Assembly: GCA_023435335.1 (NCBI GenBank)
Contig: JAEYRU010000246.1
Span: 12,166 to 76,165, forward strand
Length of the DNA stretch: 64,000 nt
Reading direction: 5' to 3'
Origin: Pseudomonadota bacterium
GTDB taxonomy: Bacteria; Pseudomonadota; Alphaproteobacteria; Rhizobiales; Rhizobiaceae
The position numbers were made by a program, and so were the translations under genes. Shown here piece by piece: positions 8,342-17,369 of the stretch. Numbering within the stretch: the first letter of the stretch is position 1; each line of letters opens with the position of its first letter. The notes under the pieces were generated by a model. It was not told where the DNA came from. It ran no database searches and saw only the letters and a program-made list of their open reading frames with translations.

Positions 8342-9840
8342 CGCCGACGGCAAATCCCGTCGTCAGCCTGGAGAACGCGACCAAGACCTATGGCGGCATC
8401 GCTGCCCTGGCCGAAGCGAACTTCGAGCTCTATCCGGGCGAGATCCACGCCCTGGTCGGTGAGAACGGGGCCGGCAAGTCGACGCTGTGCAAGCTGATCG
8501 CCGGTGTCGTGTCTCCTTCGGAGGGGGTGCTTCGCGTGGATGGCGAGCCGGTCTCCTTCGCCGCCCCGAAGGATGCCAGCCTGCGCGGCATATCGATGGT
8601 CTACCAGGAGACGAGCCTCGTGCCGCAGCTCACCGTGGCGCAGAATATCGTGCTCGGTCGAGAGAAGGCGTTCAACTCGGTTCGCAAGGTGCGCAATGCC
8701 GCAAGGCAGGTGCTCCAGCGGCTGAACTTCAAGGTCGACCCCTCCCAGCTTGCCGGCTCGCTTTCGGCCGCCAAGCGACAGATGGTGGAAATCGCGCGCG
8801 CGGTGCTCAACGAGGCCCGCGTCATCATCCTGGACGAGCCGACTGCGGCGCTTACGCCGGAAGAGACCGACCACCTGTTCGACCTGATGAAGTCGCTACA
8901 GCGCAGCGGCGTGGCGATGATCTTCATTAGTCACGCGCTGGAGGAGGCGCTGACCCACGCAGACAGGATTTCCGTCCTCCGCAACGGGCGCATGATGGTA
9001 ACGGGCCCCGCGGCCGAATTCGACAGGGCGAGACTGATCCGACACATGATCGGGGAGGAGCTGAACGAGAGCAGCGCCCAACACCCCCCGACCCGCGCGG
9101 CCCGGTCCGCCGTACCGGTGCTCCGGGTGGAGAACATCCGTATGGGAAGCATGGTCAACAACATGTCGTTCTCCGTGTTCCCCGGTGAGATCACCGGGAT
9201 CGCGGGGCTGATCGGCTCCGGCCGTAGCGAAGTCGCCAAGGTCATCATGGGACACACCAAGCGTAACTTCGGCGGCGGCCGCATCTGGCTCGACGGCCGC
9301 GAGGTGCGCTACCGGATCCCGGCCCACGCGGTGGCCGACGGGATCGCCTATGTCAGCGAGGATCGGAAGCTGGACGGGTTCTTCGATACGCTGAGCGTGA
9401 TCGACAATATCGGGCTCGGCTGGCTGGCGAAATTCGGCCGACGCAGGGTGCTCGCGCCGCTGCGCCGCATGAGAAGGGTGGCGGACGAGTGGGAGGAGCG
9501 CCTTTCCATTCGCCGGATCGGCCGGAACCAGCCGGTCCTGCAGCTGTCCGGAGGCAACCAGCAGAAGGTGGTGATCGCAAAGTCACTGGTGCAGAACCCG
9601 CGGCTCGTGATCTTCGATGAGCCTACCCGCGGGGTCGACGTCGGAGCCATCGCGGAGATCAGGCAGATCATCCGCGAAATCGCCGACGGCGGGGCAGGGG
9701 TCATCCTGATCTCCTCCTACCTTCCGGAGATACTGGACCTCTCGGATCGGATACTGGTCGCCAAGAGCGGAACAATAGCCGCTGAGTTTTCTCGTGCGGA
9801 GGCGACTGCCGAGAAGGTTCTGCACGCCGCCGTACACTGA
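8338..9840 (+). CDS. CUT2-type sugar ABC ATPase with two nucleotide-binding domains
   Basis: A 500-residue RbsA-like protein with tandem ATPase domains. Domain 1 (about 10-235) has Walker A GENGAGKST, a diverged signature LSAAKRQMVEIARA and Walker B VIILDEPTAALTPEE. Domain 2 (about 260-495) has the degenerate Walker A GLIGSGRSE normal for this family, with LSGGNQQKVVIAKSL and LVIFDEPTRGVDVGA. Length and two-domain layout are normal for CUT2 ATPases. It is the last gene of the left-hand transporter operon and overlaps the propeller gene as ATGA. It should drive both CUT2 permeases (3043-4074 and 5169-7301). Confidence 0.93.
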   Translation: MTPTANPVVSLENATKTYGGIAALAEANFELYPGEIHALVGENGAGKSTLCKLIAGVVSPSEGVLRVDGEPVSFAAPKDASLRGISMVYQETSLVPQLTVAQNIVLGREKAFNSVRKVRNAARQVLQRLNFKVDPSQLAGSLSAAKRQMVEIARAVLNEARVIILDEPTAALTPEETDHLFDLMKSLQRSGVAMIFISHALEEALTHADRISVLRNGRMMVTGPAAEFDRARLIRHMIGEELNESSAQHPPTRAARSAVPVLRVENIRMGSMVNNMSFSVFPGEITGIAGLIGSGRSEVAKVIMGHTKRNFGGGRIWLDGREVRYRIPAHAVADGIAYVSEDRKLDGFFDTLSVIDNIGLGWLAKFGRRRVLAPLRRMRRVADEWEERLSIRRIGRNQPVLQLSGGNQQKVVIAKSLVQNPRLVIFDEPTRGVDVGAIAEIRQIIREIADGGAGVILISSYLPEILDLSDRILVAKSGTIAAEFSRAEATAEKVLHAAVH

Positions 9841-9859
9841 CGGCGTGGCCAGCTGGAAG

Positions 9860-10663
9860 TCACGATTCCGGGACGCCACCCAGCTCGAGCAAGCGATTGC
9901 GATCCTCGATATCGATGTTGATATCGAACACCACTCCATCGGTCCGATAGACCAGCTGTGCGAGGCAGATGACCTCCCCGCCTGCATCCTGGAAGATGCG
10001 GCGCACGCGCACGACGGGGTCGTGCACGCGGATGTCGAGCTCCGCGGCCTCCTGAGGCATCGAGGAAACGACCCGGAACGTCTGACGCACTTTCGCAAGG
10101 CCGACCTGCTTGGTGTCATAGAGAAGCGTGCTGATGAGCTCGGTTGCCCACAGCTTCTGCGGGATCGCCTCGAAGGCATCCTCCGCCACCAAATACTCGC
10201 CGACAATGAAGGGACCTCCGCCGCGGAGGAAGATGCGCTTCATGTAGCGATAGGCGTCGGATGGCTTCCCTTCTTCCGGCGAGATGCGCAACTCGCCCTC
10301 GGCGGGCCGGGAGGCGATGACGCGGAAGCTAAGGCCGCTTCCGGCGCGAGACAGGGAACTGGTAAGCCCGTAGGGCACCGACGCCGGCATCTCTGGCTTT
10401 GCCTTGACGAAGGTGCCGCGCCCGCGTTCCGCGCTGATCAAGCCTTCCTTCTCGAGGCCGGCGAGTGCGTGTCGGACCGTCATGGGCGAGACGCCGAACG
10501 TTGCCACCAGGTCCTTCAGCGTGGGCAGCCTGTCGCCGACATTCCATGTTTCGTCGGCAATCTGCCTACGGATGATGGCAGCGAGCTGCACATAGTAGGG
10601 CGTCCCGTCTTCCCTCAACATCTGGACCGGTTCGGCGGCACTAGGCAAAGCGGGAATCCTCAT
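9860..10663 (-). CDS. GntR-family regulator with UTRA effector domain (HutC type)
   Basis: A 267-residue transcription factor. The N-terminal winged helix (about residues 22-90) includes YYVQLAAIIRRQI, RLPTLKDLVATFGVSPMTVR and the wing GLISAERGRGTFV. The C-terminal UTRA domain follows, ending VYRTDGVVFDINIDI. An ATG at 10663 is taken as start; an in-frame TTG at 10717 would add 18 residues. It converges on the CUT2 ATPase gene (19 bp apart) and diverges from the peptide-type ABC operon at 10891, so that operon, itself, or the left-hand sugar operon could be its target. The ligand is unknown. Confidence 0.85.
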   Translation of the reverse strand: MRIPALPSAAEPVQMLREDGTPYYVQLAAIIRRQIADETWNVGDRLPTLKDLVATFGVSPMTVRHALAGLEKEGLISAERGRGTFVKAKPEMPASVPYGLTSSLSRAGSGLSFRVIASRPAEGELRISPEEGKPSDAYRYMKRIFLRGGGPFIVGEYLVAEDAFEAIPQKLWATELISTLLYDTKQVGLAKVRQTFRVVSSMPQEAAELDIRVHDPVVRVRRIFQDAGGEVICLAQLVYRTDGVVFDINIDIEDRNRLLELGGVPES

Positions 10664-10783
10664 GAGTAACGTCGTTTCCGTTCGTATTTCATCCTCACGA
10701 AGCCCCGCAACGGTCAAAAAAATGCGGAAGGGGGCAAAAAAATGGAAATCAGCGTCTTGGCTTCATAGCACAAAAGTGACAAA

Positions 10784-10821
10784 GTGCTAGAACTAGATCA
10801 CAATCGAGATGGTTTCCGATT
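10784..10821. promoter_or_regulatory. Candidate regulatory repeats between gntR-type gene and ABC operon
   Basis: The 227-bp divergent gap holds two weak symmetric patterns: CTAG-N2-CTAG within 10784-10801, and AATCG-N10-CGATT at 10802-10821. A-rich runs lie nearby at about 10715-10745. Either pattern could be the GntR operator. Neither is repeated elsewhere in the window, so this is only a pointer. Confidence 0.25.
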
Positions 10822-10890
10822 GTATGGAAGAGAGGTGAGGATCCGGCTCGCCGGCGCCGCACCGCACACAGCCAGGCTGGGAGGGCCGAG

Positions 10891-12399
10891 ATGGACAGGT
10901 GGATCACAGGATCGTTGGTGGCAGTCGCGCTGAGCCTCGCCGGTAGTTCGGCGCTCGCTCAAGAGGGCACTTTCAGATACGCCGAACAGGTCAAACTTAT
11001 CACCATGGACCCGCAACAGCAGAGCGGCAGCGGCGTTCCCTATCTGCGCCCTGTCTACGAGTCGCTGTTCGAGCGCGGCACGGACGGCAAACCGGTTCCG
11101 CTGCTGGCCGAAAGCTACGAGATCGATGGTCTCGACGTCACGATCAAGCTGCGCCAGGGAATCAGCTTCAGCAATGGCGAGGCGTTCAACGCCGAGGTGG
11201 CGGTGGCCAACATCAACCGCGGCGTCAAGCTCGCCATCATCGAAGGCCTCAAGACCGTCGACAGCGCCGAGGTGGTCGACGAGCATACATTCCGCATCAA
11301 GCTCAAGGAGCCAGATCCGGCGATCATCGACAGTCTCTGCCACACCGGCGGCATGATGCTCGCGCCGGCGGCGATGGCGGATCCGGCGCTCGACCGCAAC
11401 CCGATCGGCACCGGGCCCTACGTCTACAGCAAAGAAGAATCGCGCGAAGGCGAGGTCCGCGTCTACACGCCGAACCCGACCTACTGGGACAAGGACAAGA
11501 TCGGGCTCGCCCGCTATGAGGTGTGGGAGTTGCCGGACGACACCGCCCGCCTCAATGCCCTGAAGACCGGACAGATCGACGCCGGCAACTGGTTGGCCAA
11601 CCCGCAGTCGGCCATCATCGACCGCACGCAGGGCCTCAAGCTGATCCGCGGCACCGGCGGACTGAACTACCACGTGATCATTTCCGACCGGAACGGCACC
11701 GTCGTCCCCGCCTTCGCTGACCTCAACGTCCGCCAGGCGATGGCGCATGCCATCGACCGCGAAGCGTTCGGCAAGGCGGTCCAGTTCGGCCTGGCCGAGA
11801 AGTCGTTCCAGCCCTATGGCAAGGGCGACTGGGCCTACGATCCCGCGCTCGAGGGTGTTTACGAGTTCAATCTCGACAAGGCGCGCGAGTTCATGGCCAA
11901 GTCGAATTTCCCGGACGGCTTCAGCTTCGACATGCCGTCAATCCCGATCTACCAGTCGCGTCTCGAGGCGCTGGCCGGGTTCTTCAAGGAAATCGGCATC
12001 ACGATGAACATCGTGCCGCAGGAGCCGGGCACACTCGCCCGCGTCAGCCGCACGACGAATTACCCCGCCACCAACCTCGTGTGGGCGACCAACACCGACC
12101 CGAAGTTCCTGGCGCTGCGCTACATCTACGAGGACGCCGCCTACAACCCCTTCAAGACAAAGCCGAGCGACGAACTGCTGGCGCTGGCCAAGCAGGGGCT
12201 GGAATCGGTCGATCCGGAAGTGCGCGGTCCGGTCTACCGGAAGATGGCGGCGCGGCTCGCGGAAGAGGCCTTCCTGATCTTCGTCACCAACACGCCGATC
12301 CTGATCGGAGTGAGCGAGAAGACGGCGAACAATCCCACAGTCGTCTATCGCTTCGGCGAGGATTCGATCAATCTGCGCGGCCTGAAGGCCAACGACTGA
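10891..12399 (+). CDS. Peptide/opine-type ABC transporter substrate-binding protein (family 5)
   Basis: A 502-residue periplasmic binding protein of the DppA/OppA/NikA family. The signal peptide is residues 1-23 (hydrophobic LVAVALSLAGSSALA, cleavage near ALA-QE). Family signs: LAESYEIDGLDVTIKLRQGISFSNGEAFNAEV, recognisable as the GxxFxxGxxxxAxDV region, then NPIGTGPYVY and LNVRQAMAHAIDREAF. A ribosome site gggagg precedes the ATG. It leads a run of overlapping transporter genes. Ligands in this family range from peptides to glutathione, opines, nickel and sugars, so the substrate is open. Confidence 0.9.
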   Translation: MDRWITGSLVAVALSLAGSSALAQEGTFRYAEQVKLITMDPQQQSGSGVPYLRPVYESLFERGTDGKPVPLLAESYEIDGLDVTIKLRQGISFSNGEAFNAEVAVANINRGVKLAIIEGLKTVDSAEVVDEHTFRIKLKEPDPAIIDSLCHTGGMMLAPAAMADPALDRNPIGTGPYVYSKEESREGEVRVYTPNPTYWDKDKIGLARYEVWELPDDTARLNALKTGQIDAGNWLANPQSAIIDRTQGLKLIRGTGGLNYHVIISDRNGTVVPAFADLNVRQAMAHAIDREAFGKAVQFGLAEKSFQPYGKGDWAYDPALEGVYEFNLDKAREFMAKSNFPDGFSFDMPSIPIYQSRLEALAGFFKEIGITMNIVPQEPGTLARVSRTTNYPATNLVWATNTDPKFLALRYIYEDAAYNPFKTKPSDELLALAKQGLESVDPEVRGPVYRKMAARLAEEAFLIFVTNTPILIGVSEKTANNPTVVYRFGEDSINLRGLKAND

Positions 12400-12412
12400 C
12401 AAACGGGTCCCC

Positions 12413-13357
12413 ATGCTCCGGCTCATCTTCCAGCGGCTTCTCGCGCTGGTGCCCCTGCTGTTCATCGTCTCGGTGCTGACGTTCTCGTTCACGTCGCTGC
12501 TGCCGAGCGATCCCGTCGACCTCATCATCGGCGATACGGGCACGCAGGAGCAGTACGAGATCGTTCGCGAACGGCTAGGCATGAACCAACCCGTCGTCGT
12601 CCGCTACTTCCAGTGGCTGGGCAGGGCGGTGCAGGGGGACCTCGGGACTTCATTCTTCAACAGCGTCAGCGTGATGGGGGCCGTCATGCAGCGGCTTCCC
12701 GTCACGCTTTCCCTGACGGCGGTCTCGGCGATTATCGCCATCCTCGTCGGGGTGGCCGCGGGGGTAGCGGCGGCGCTGCGTCCTCGCTCGTGGGTCGACC
12801 GCTTCGCGACGCTGGGCGCGACCTTCGGGCAGGCGGTTCCCAACTTCTGGTTCGGCCTGATCCTCGTAGCGATCTTCGCAGTGAACCTGCGCTGGTTTCC
12901 GGCCACAGGCTTCACGCCAATTTCGGCGTCGCCATGGGACTGGCTGCGCAGCGTCATCCTGCCTTCGATCGCGCTGGGAACCTCTTCAAGCGCGGCGATC
13001 GCCCGGCAGGTCCGCTCCGCGATGGTCGGGGTGCTGCAGCAGGACTACATCCGGGCGGCGCGCGCGCAGGGCCTGTCGACGCGGCGCGTCATCTTCAGGC
13101 ATGCCCTTACGAACGCCATGGTGCCGGTGGTGGCGGTCCTGTCCTTCCAGATCACCGTCCTTCTCGGCGGCGCCCTCGTCGTGGAGCAGGTCTTCGCCAT
13201 CAACGGGTTGGGCACGCTCGCCATCGGCGCCGTGCGTCAGCAGGATATCCCGATGATTCAGGGGCTGGTTCTGGTCATGGTAGGCCTCGTGGTCGCCGTG
13301 CAACTCGCCACGGACGTCATATACGGCCTCCTCAACCCCAAGGCGCGTCCGTCGTGA
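12413..13357 (+). CDS. Peptide-type ABC permease (DppB family)
   Basis: A 314-residue inner-membrane permease. It opens with the family's conserved first helix (LRLIFQRLLALVPLLFIVSVLTF), then LGMNQPVVVRYFQWLGRAVQGDLG, and carries the ATPase-coupling loop DYIRAARAQGLSTRRVIFRHALTNA (about residues 205-230). Length is normal. It lies 13 bp after the binding-protein gene and overlaps the next gene as GTGA, so translation is coupled. Together with the permease half of the next protein it forms the membrane channel. Confidence 0.93.
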   Translation: MLRLIFQRLLALVPLLFIVSVLTFSFTSLLPSDPVDLIIGDTGTQEQYEIVRERLGMNQPVVVRYFQWLGRAVQGDLGTSFFNSVSVMGAVMQRLPVTLSLTAVSAIIAILVGVAAGVAAALRPRSWVDRFATLGATFGQAVPNFWFGLILVAIFAVNLRWFPATGFTPISASPWDWLRSVILPSIALGTSSSAAIARQVRSAMVGVLQQDYIRAARAQGLSTRRVIFRHALTNAMVPVVAVLSFQITVLLGGALVVEQVFAINGLGTLAIGAVRQQDIPMIQGLVLVMVGLVVAVQLATDVIYGLLNPKARPS

Positions 13358-15276
13358 CCGTCGAATCCGAAACCAGCAGACCACCCGCGCCGCTCAGCGG
13401 CAGATGGCGGCCGAACGCGTCGTGGATCGTGGTGAGCATCGCTGCGCTGATCCTGGCGCTGCTGGTCTTCCTGGCGGTATTCGCCGACTGGATCGCACCC
13501 TACGACCCGCTGAAGCAAAATCTGATCGAGGCGCTGCAAGCACCGTCGGCGGAGCACTGGCTAGGCACCGACGACCTGGGCCGCGACGTGCTTTCCCGCC
13601 TGATCCACGGCTGCCGCATCGCCGTCATCGCAGCCGCGGAGGCAACCAGTCTGGCGGTGCTGCTCGGCGTACCCATCGGCCTGTTCATCGGCTACCGCGG
13701 CGGCTGGTGGGACTGGATCGTCATGCGCGTGGTCGAAGCGGTCGTCTCCATCCCCGGGATCATGGTGGCGATCGTGATCATTGCGATTCTCGGGGCCGGT
13801 CTCCACCGCGCCATGATCGCCCTCGGCATCCTGTTTTCCACCTCCTTCCTGCGTCTGGCGCGGGGCGTGGTGCTGGCCGAGCGGGAAGAGGTGTATGTGC
13901 GCTCGGCCCGCGTGATCGGCGCCTCCGATTCCCGTATCCTGCTGCGCCACATCTTCCCCAACATTGCGCCGCCGCTGATCGTGCAGATCACGCTTACGGT
14001 CGGTGCAGTGCTGCTGGCGGAAGCCGGTCTGAGCTTCATCGGCCTGGGCGTTCAGCCGCCGCAGGCAAGCTGGGGGACGATGCTCAACACCGCCGCGGCC
14101 TTCATGGATTTGAACTGGTTCCTGGCCATCCCGCCGGGCATCGCCATCATCCTGACCGTGCTTTCCGTCAACCTGCTGGGTGACGTCATCCGCGACTCCG
14201 TCGGCCGGGGCATCGCCGTGGAACCGAGAAGCGCACCGGCTAGCGCTGCGGCCGAACGGGCCGCTCCGGCGGCGGCCGACAGCGCGGCGCCACCGCGTCT
14301 AGAGGACGAGGTGCTGCGGGTGGAGAATCTCTGCGTGATGGTGGGCGCCGGCGCGGGGCTGCCGATCATCACCGATCTCTCGTTCAGTATCGCAAAGGGC
14401 GAGACACTGGGGCTCGTGGGCGAGTCGGGATCCGGCAAGACCATGACAGGACTCGCTATCCTCGGGCTGATGGGACCGGGGCTGCGCACGACGCGCGGCT
14501 CCATCACGCTCAGCGGCCGCGAACTGCGCTTGCTCGCGCCGGCAGAGATGGAAAAGGTGCGCGGCAACGAGGTTGCCATGGTCTTCCAGGACCCGAGCAC
14601 CAGCCTCAATCCAGCCTTCACCGTGGGCAGCCAGATCACCGAGGTTCTGCGTGCGAAGCAGGGGCTCTCGAGAAAGGCTGCCTGGGACCGGGCCGTCGAG
14701 CTGATCGCCCGCGTCGGCATTCCCCGACCCCGGGAGCGCGCGCGCGCCTATCCGCATGAGCTTTCGGGCGGCATGGCCCAGCGCATAGCGATCGCCCGCG
14801 CGTTGAGCTGCAACCCTTCGCTGCTCATTGCCGACGAGCCAACCACTGCGCTCGACGTGACCGTACAGCAAGAGATCCTCGATCTCTTCCGCGACCTGCA
14901 GGACGAGTTCGGGATGGCGATCCTGTTTGTCACGCACGACCTCGCCGTGGCCGCCGACATCTGCGACCGCATCAGCGTGATGTATGCAGGCGAGATGGTG
15001 GAGATGGCCGCGGTCAACGACCTGTTTGCCGCTCCGCGCCATCCCTATACACGTGGCCTGCTTTCGGCGATGCCGCACGCGTCGGATCGCAATCCGCCGC
15101 TCCCCACCATTCGCGGCAGCGTACCGCGGCCCGGTTCGTGGCCTTCGGGGTGCCGCTTCTACAACCGTTGCGATTTCAGCGTTCCCGCCTGCCAGCAGCG
15201 GATCCCACTAATCGGCGACACCCGCCTCGTGCGCTGCATCCGCACCGGGGAGCTCGAACTGGAGCGGGCGTCGTGA
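13354..15276 (+). CDS. Fused peptide-type ABC permease and ATPase (DppC-DppD fusion)
   Basis: A 640-residue protein joining two normally separate subunits. Residues about 20-290 are a DppC-type permease: WIAPYDP, HWLGTDDLGRDVLSRLIHG, coupling loop EVYVRSARVIGASDSRILLRHIFPN. An Ala/Pro-rich linker (about 291-325) leads into a DppD-type ATPase with Walker A GESGSGKTM, Q-loop VFQDPSTSLNPAFTVG, signature LSGGMAQRIAIARAL, Walker B LLIADEPTTALD and the family's Cys-containing tail CRFYNRCDFSVPAC. The GTG at 13354 overlaps the permease stop. Such fusions occur elsewhere in proteobacterial transporters. The stop overlaps the next ATPase as GTGA. Confidence 0.92.
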   Translation: MTVESETSRPPAPLSGRWRPNASWIVVSIAALILALLVFLAVFADWIAPYDPLKQNLIEALQAPSAEHWLGTDDLGRDVLSRLIHGCRIAVIAAAEATSLAVLLGVPIGLFIGYRGGWWDWIVMRVVEAVVSIPGIMVAIVIIAILGAGLHRAMIALGILFSTSFLRLARGVVLAEREEVYVRSARVIGASDSRILLRHIFPNIAPPLIVQITLTVGAVLLAEAGLSFIGLGVQPPQASWGTMLNTAAAFMDLNWFLAIPPGIAIILTVLSVNLLGDVIRDSVGRGIAVEPRSAPASAAAERAAPAAADSAAPPRLEDEVLRVENLCVMVGAGAGLPIITDLSFSIAKGETLGLVGESGSGKTMTGLAILGLMGPGLRTTRGSITLSGRELRLLAPAEMEKVRGNEVAMVFQDPSTSLNPAFTVGSQITEVLRAKQGLSRKAAWDRAVELIARVGIPRPRERARAYPHELSGGMAQRIAIARALSCNPSLLIADEPTTALDVTVQQEILDLFRDLQDEFGMAILFVTHDLAVAADICDRISVMYAGEMVEMAAVNDLFAAPRHPYTRGLLSAMPHASDRNPPLPTIRGSVPRPGSWPSGCRFYNRCDFSVPACQQRIPLIGDTRLVRCIRTGELELERAS

Positions 15277-16298
15277 CTGGCAAGCCCTTGCTTGAAATAT
15301 CCGACCTTTGGGTCACATATTGGGGCCGCTCGCTGCTCGGTTTCGGCGGCAAGCCGTTCCATGCGGTCAAGGGAGCCTGCCTCTCTATCCGGGCGGGAGA
15401 GACGCTTGGGCTGGTGGGCGAATCCGGCTCCGGCAAGTCGTCGATCGCCAACGCGGTGCTGGGCCTCGTTACGGCTTCGCGCGGAACGATCGAGTTCGGG
15501 GACGCGAACCTCGCGTCGATGAAGACGCAATATCCACCGGCATTGCGCAGCCAGATCCAGGCCGTATTCCAGGATCCGTACTCCTCGCTCAACCCGTCAA
15601 TGACGGTCGAGGACATCGTTACCGAGCCGCTGCGCGTCCATACGACCATGGACCGGAGCGAGCGGCGCGCGCGGGCCATCGAACTCCTCAGGCTTGTGTC
15701 GCTATCCGAGGAACACCTGCCCCGGCATCCCCACCAGTTCTCGGGCGGGCAGCGGCAGCGTATCGCGATCGCCTCGGCGCTGGCGCTGCAGCCGAAGCTC
15801 ATCGTGCTCGACGAACCGGTGAGCGCGCTCGACGTGTCCACCCAGAACCAGATCATCAACCTGCTATACGAGCGCCGCGACGAACTCGGCATCGCCTACC
15901 TGCTGATCGCGCATGACCTGGCGCTGGTGCATCACATCTCGGACCGCATCGCGGTCATGTATCTGGGCCACATCGTCGAGGAAGGTCCATCGGACCGGGT
16001 CTACAAGGCGCCAGCCCATCCCTATACCAGGGCACTGCTAGATGCGGTTCCGCTCCTCGATCCGGAAGCGCAGCGCCGGCGCCGCGAAGCGCGCAAGCTG
16101 TCGCCTGCGCCGGAGACGCCGCGCGTTTCGGCCACCGGCTGTCCCTACCGCAACCGCTGCCCCCACTCGATGCCGCGCTGTGCGGCCGAGATGCCGCCGG
16201 CCTACGCGATTGCCGGGGGTGGCGCGGCAAATTGCTTCCTGTTTGCTGAAGGTGAAGCGGGAGTCACCGGCGCCGTGCCAGAGAGGGCGGCATCGTGA
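15273..16298 (+). CDS. Peptide-type ABC ATPase (DppF family)
   Basis: A 341-residue second ATPase of the importer. The GTG at 15273 overlaps the stop of the fusion gene; a longer frame from 15138 lies inside that gene and is rejected. Motifs: Walker [25 protein letters not shown], signature [15 protein letters not shown], Walker [14 protein letters not shown]-loop AHDLAL, and the C-terminal oligopeptide-ATPase tail with [14 protein letters not shown]. Length is normal. The stop overlaps the hydrolase gene as GTGA, so the hydrolase is probably part of the same function. Confidence 0.93.
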   Translation: MTGKPLLEISDLWVTYWGRSLLGFGGKPFHAVKGACLSIRAGETLGLVGESGSGKSSIANAVLGLVTASRGTIEFGDANLASMKTQYPPALRSQIQAVFQDPYSSLNPSMTVEDIVTEPLRVHTTMDRSERRARAIELLRLVSLSEEHLPRHPHQFSGGQRQRIAIASALALQPKLIVLDEPVSALDVSTQNQIINLLYERRDELGIAYLLIAHDLALVHHISDRIAVMYLGHIVEEGPSDRVYKAPAHPYTRALLDAVPLLDPEAQRRRREARKLSPAPETPRVSATGCPYRNRCPHSMPRCAAEMPPAYAIAGGGAANCFLFAEGEAGVTGAVPERAAS

Positions 16299-17254
16299 AC
16301 AGCGGCGGCTACATCTCCGATTTCAACGCCCCGGATGTACGCGAGGCAACGGATGTCCTCAGCGGCCAATCGGCGTTCGCGAAATGCCCGCTAGTCTGCC
16401 GCTGGCCGGCAGGACCGGCGCCAGAGGGCTTCATCGTCTTCTGCCATGGCCTGGGGTCGAACGGCGGCGAATATGCCGACCTGTCCCGCCACTGGGCGAG
16501 GCACGGCTATCTGGTCATCCACCCGACCTTCAGCGATGCAATCGCAATCGTCGCCGGCGAAGAGCCGCATCTGGGACTCGACCCGGAAGCCGACCTTTCG
16601 GGATGGACGTCCTTGCCCCACGTGACGGCGAGGATGCACGAGATCCTGCATGCGCCGGAGCGATGGCTGGAAAGACTCGAGGTCATCGGCCGGCTGATGG
16701 AGTCGTTCCCCGAAATTTGCGAAGCAACGTGCGGCCGGCAAGCCGCACCGATCCCCGGCGCGATCGCTGGCCACTCGTTTGGCGCTTATACGGCGCAACT
16801 CCTGGCGGGTGCGGAGATTGATCTGCCGGAAGACCCCGCCAGGAGGTTCCGTGACGACAGGTTCGAGGCCGCGGTCCTGCTGAGCGCCCAAGGGCGCGAC
16901 CAGCAAGGCCTGCGCGTCGGCTCATGGGATGCGATCACCGGCCCAGTGCTCAACGTGACAGGTACCCTGGACAGGGGCGCGAAGGGCGGCGACTGGCGCT
17001 GGAAATCCGAACCCTACGAGCTTGCGCCCGCAGGCGGGAAGTACCTGGCCGTGCTCGAGGGCGCCGACCACTTCCTCGGCGGATTCTCGCCGCGCGAAGG
17101 GCGGAAGCATGTGCCGGCCCAGCAGCAGGCCGTGGCCGACATCACGCTCGCCTTTCTCGATGCCCATGTGAGGGGCCGCCGGGCGGGGCGCAACTGGCTC
17201 TGTTCAGTCGGCAGCGGCATCGGCGATTGCCGGCTTCTTTTCAAGCGCAAGTAG
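16295..17254 (+). CDS. Alpha/beta hydrolase, dienelactone hydrolase/PAF-acetylhydrolase-like
   Basis: A 319-residue soluble hydrolase, cytoplasmic by absence of a signal peptide. A complete likely triad is visible: Ser161 in GHSFG, Asp226 in GTLDRG and His259 in GADHFLGG, with the oxyanion-loop motif FCHGLGSNGGEY near residue 49. The layout resembles predicted dienelactone hydrolases and bacterial PAF-acetylhydrolase-like esterases. Translation is coupled to the ABC ATPase by a GTGA overlap, so it probably cleaves an ester or amide in the imported compound. The exact substrate is unknown. Confidence 0.82.
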   Translation: MNSGGYISDFNAPDVREATDVLSGQSAFAKCPLVCRWPAGPAPEGFIVFCHGLGSNGGEYADLSRHWARHGYLVIHPTFSDAIAIVAGEEPHLGLDPEADLSGWTSLPHVTARMHEILHAPERWLERLEVIGRLMESFPEICEATCGRQAAPIPGAIAGHSFGAYTAQLLAGAEIDLPEDPARRFRDDRFEAAVLLSAQGRDQQGLRVGSWDAITGPVLNVTGTLDRGAKGGDWRWKSEPYELAPAGGKYLAVLEGADHFLGGFSPREGRKHVPAQQQAVADITLAFLDAHVRGRRAGRNWLCSVGSGIGDCRLLFKRK

Positions 17255-17369
17255 CAACCATGACCCCCTCGAGACTCGTCGCCTTTGGCACCGCTGGCAA
17301 ATGGAACGGCAGTATGCCGGTCCCGGTAGGAGAAACCGCAATGCGCATTATGTCCGGAGTAACAGCCTG

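Noticed and set aside
9823..9847. 7-bp inverted repeat at the end of the CUT2 ATPase gene
   Set aside because: Short stem, 11-base loop, no U-run and partly coding; too weak to call a terminator.
10686..10702. ATTTC followed by CGAAG in the gntR-dpp gap
   Set aside because: The second arm is out of register with the N5 spacing, so it does not meet the 17-bp motif.
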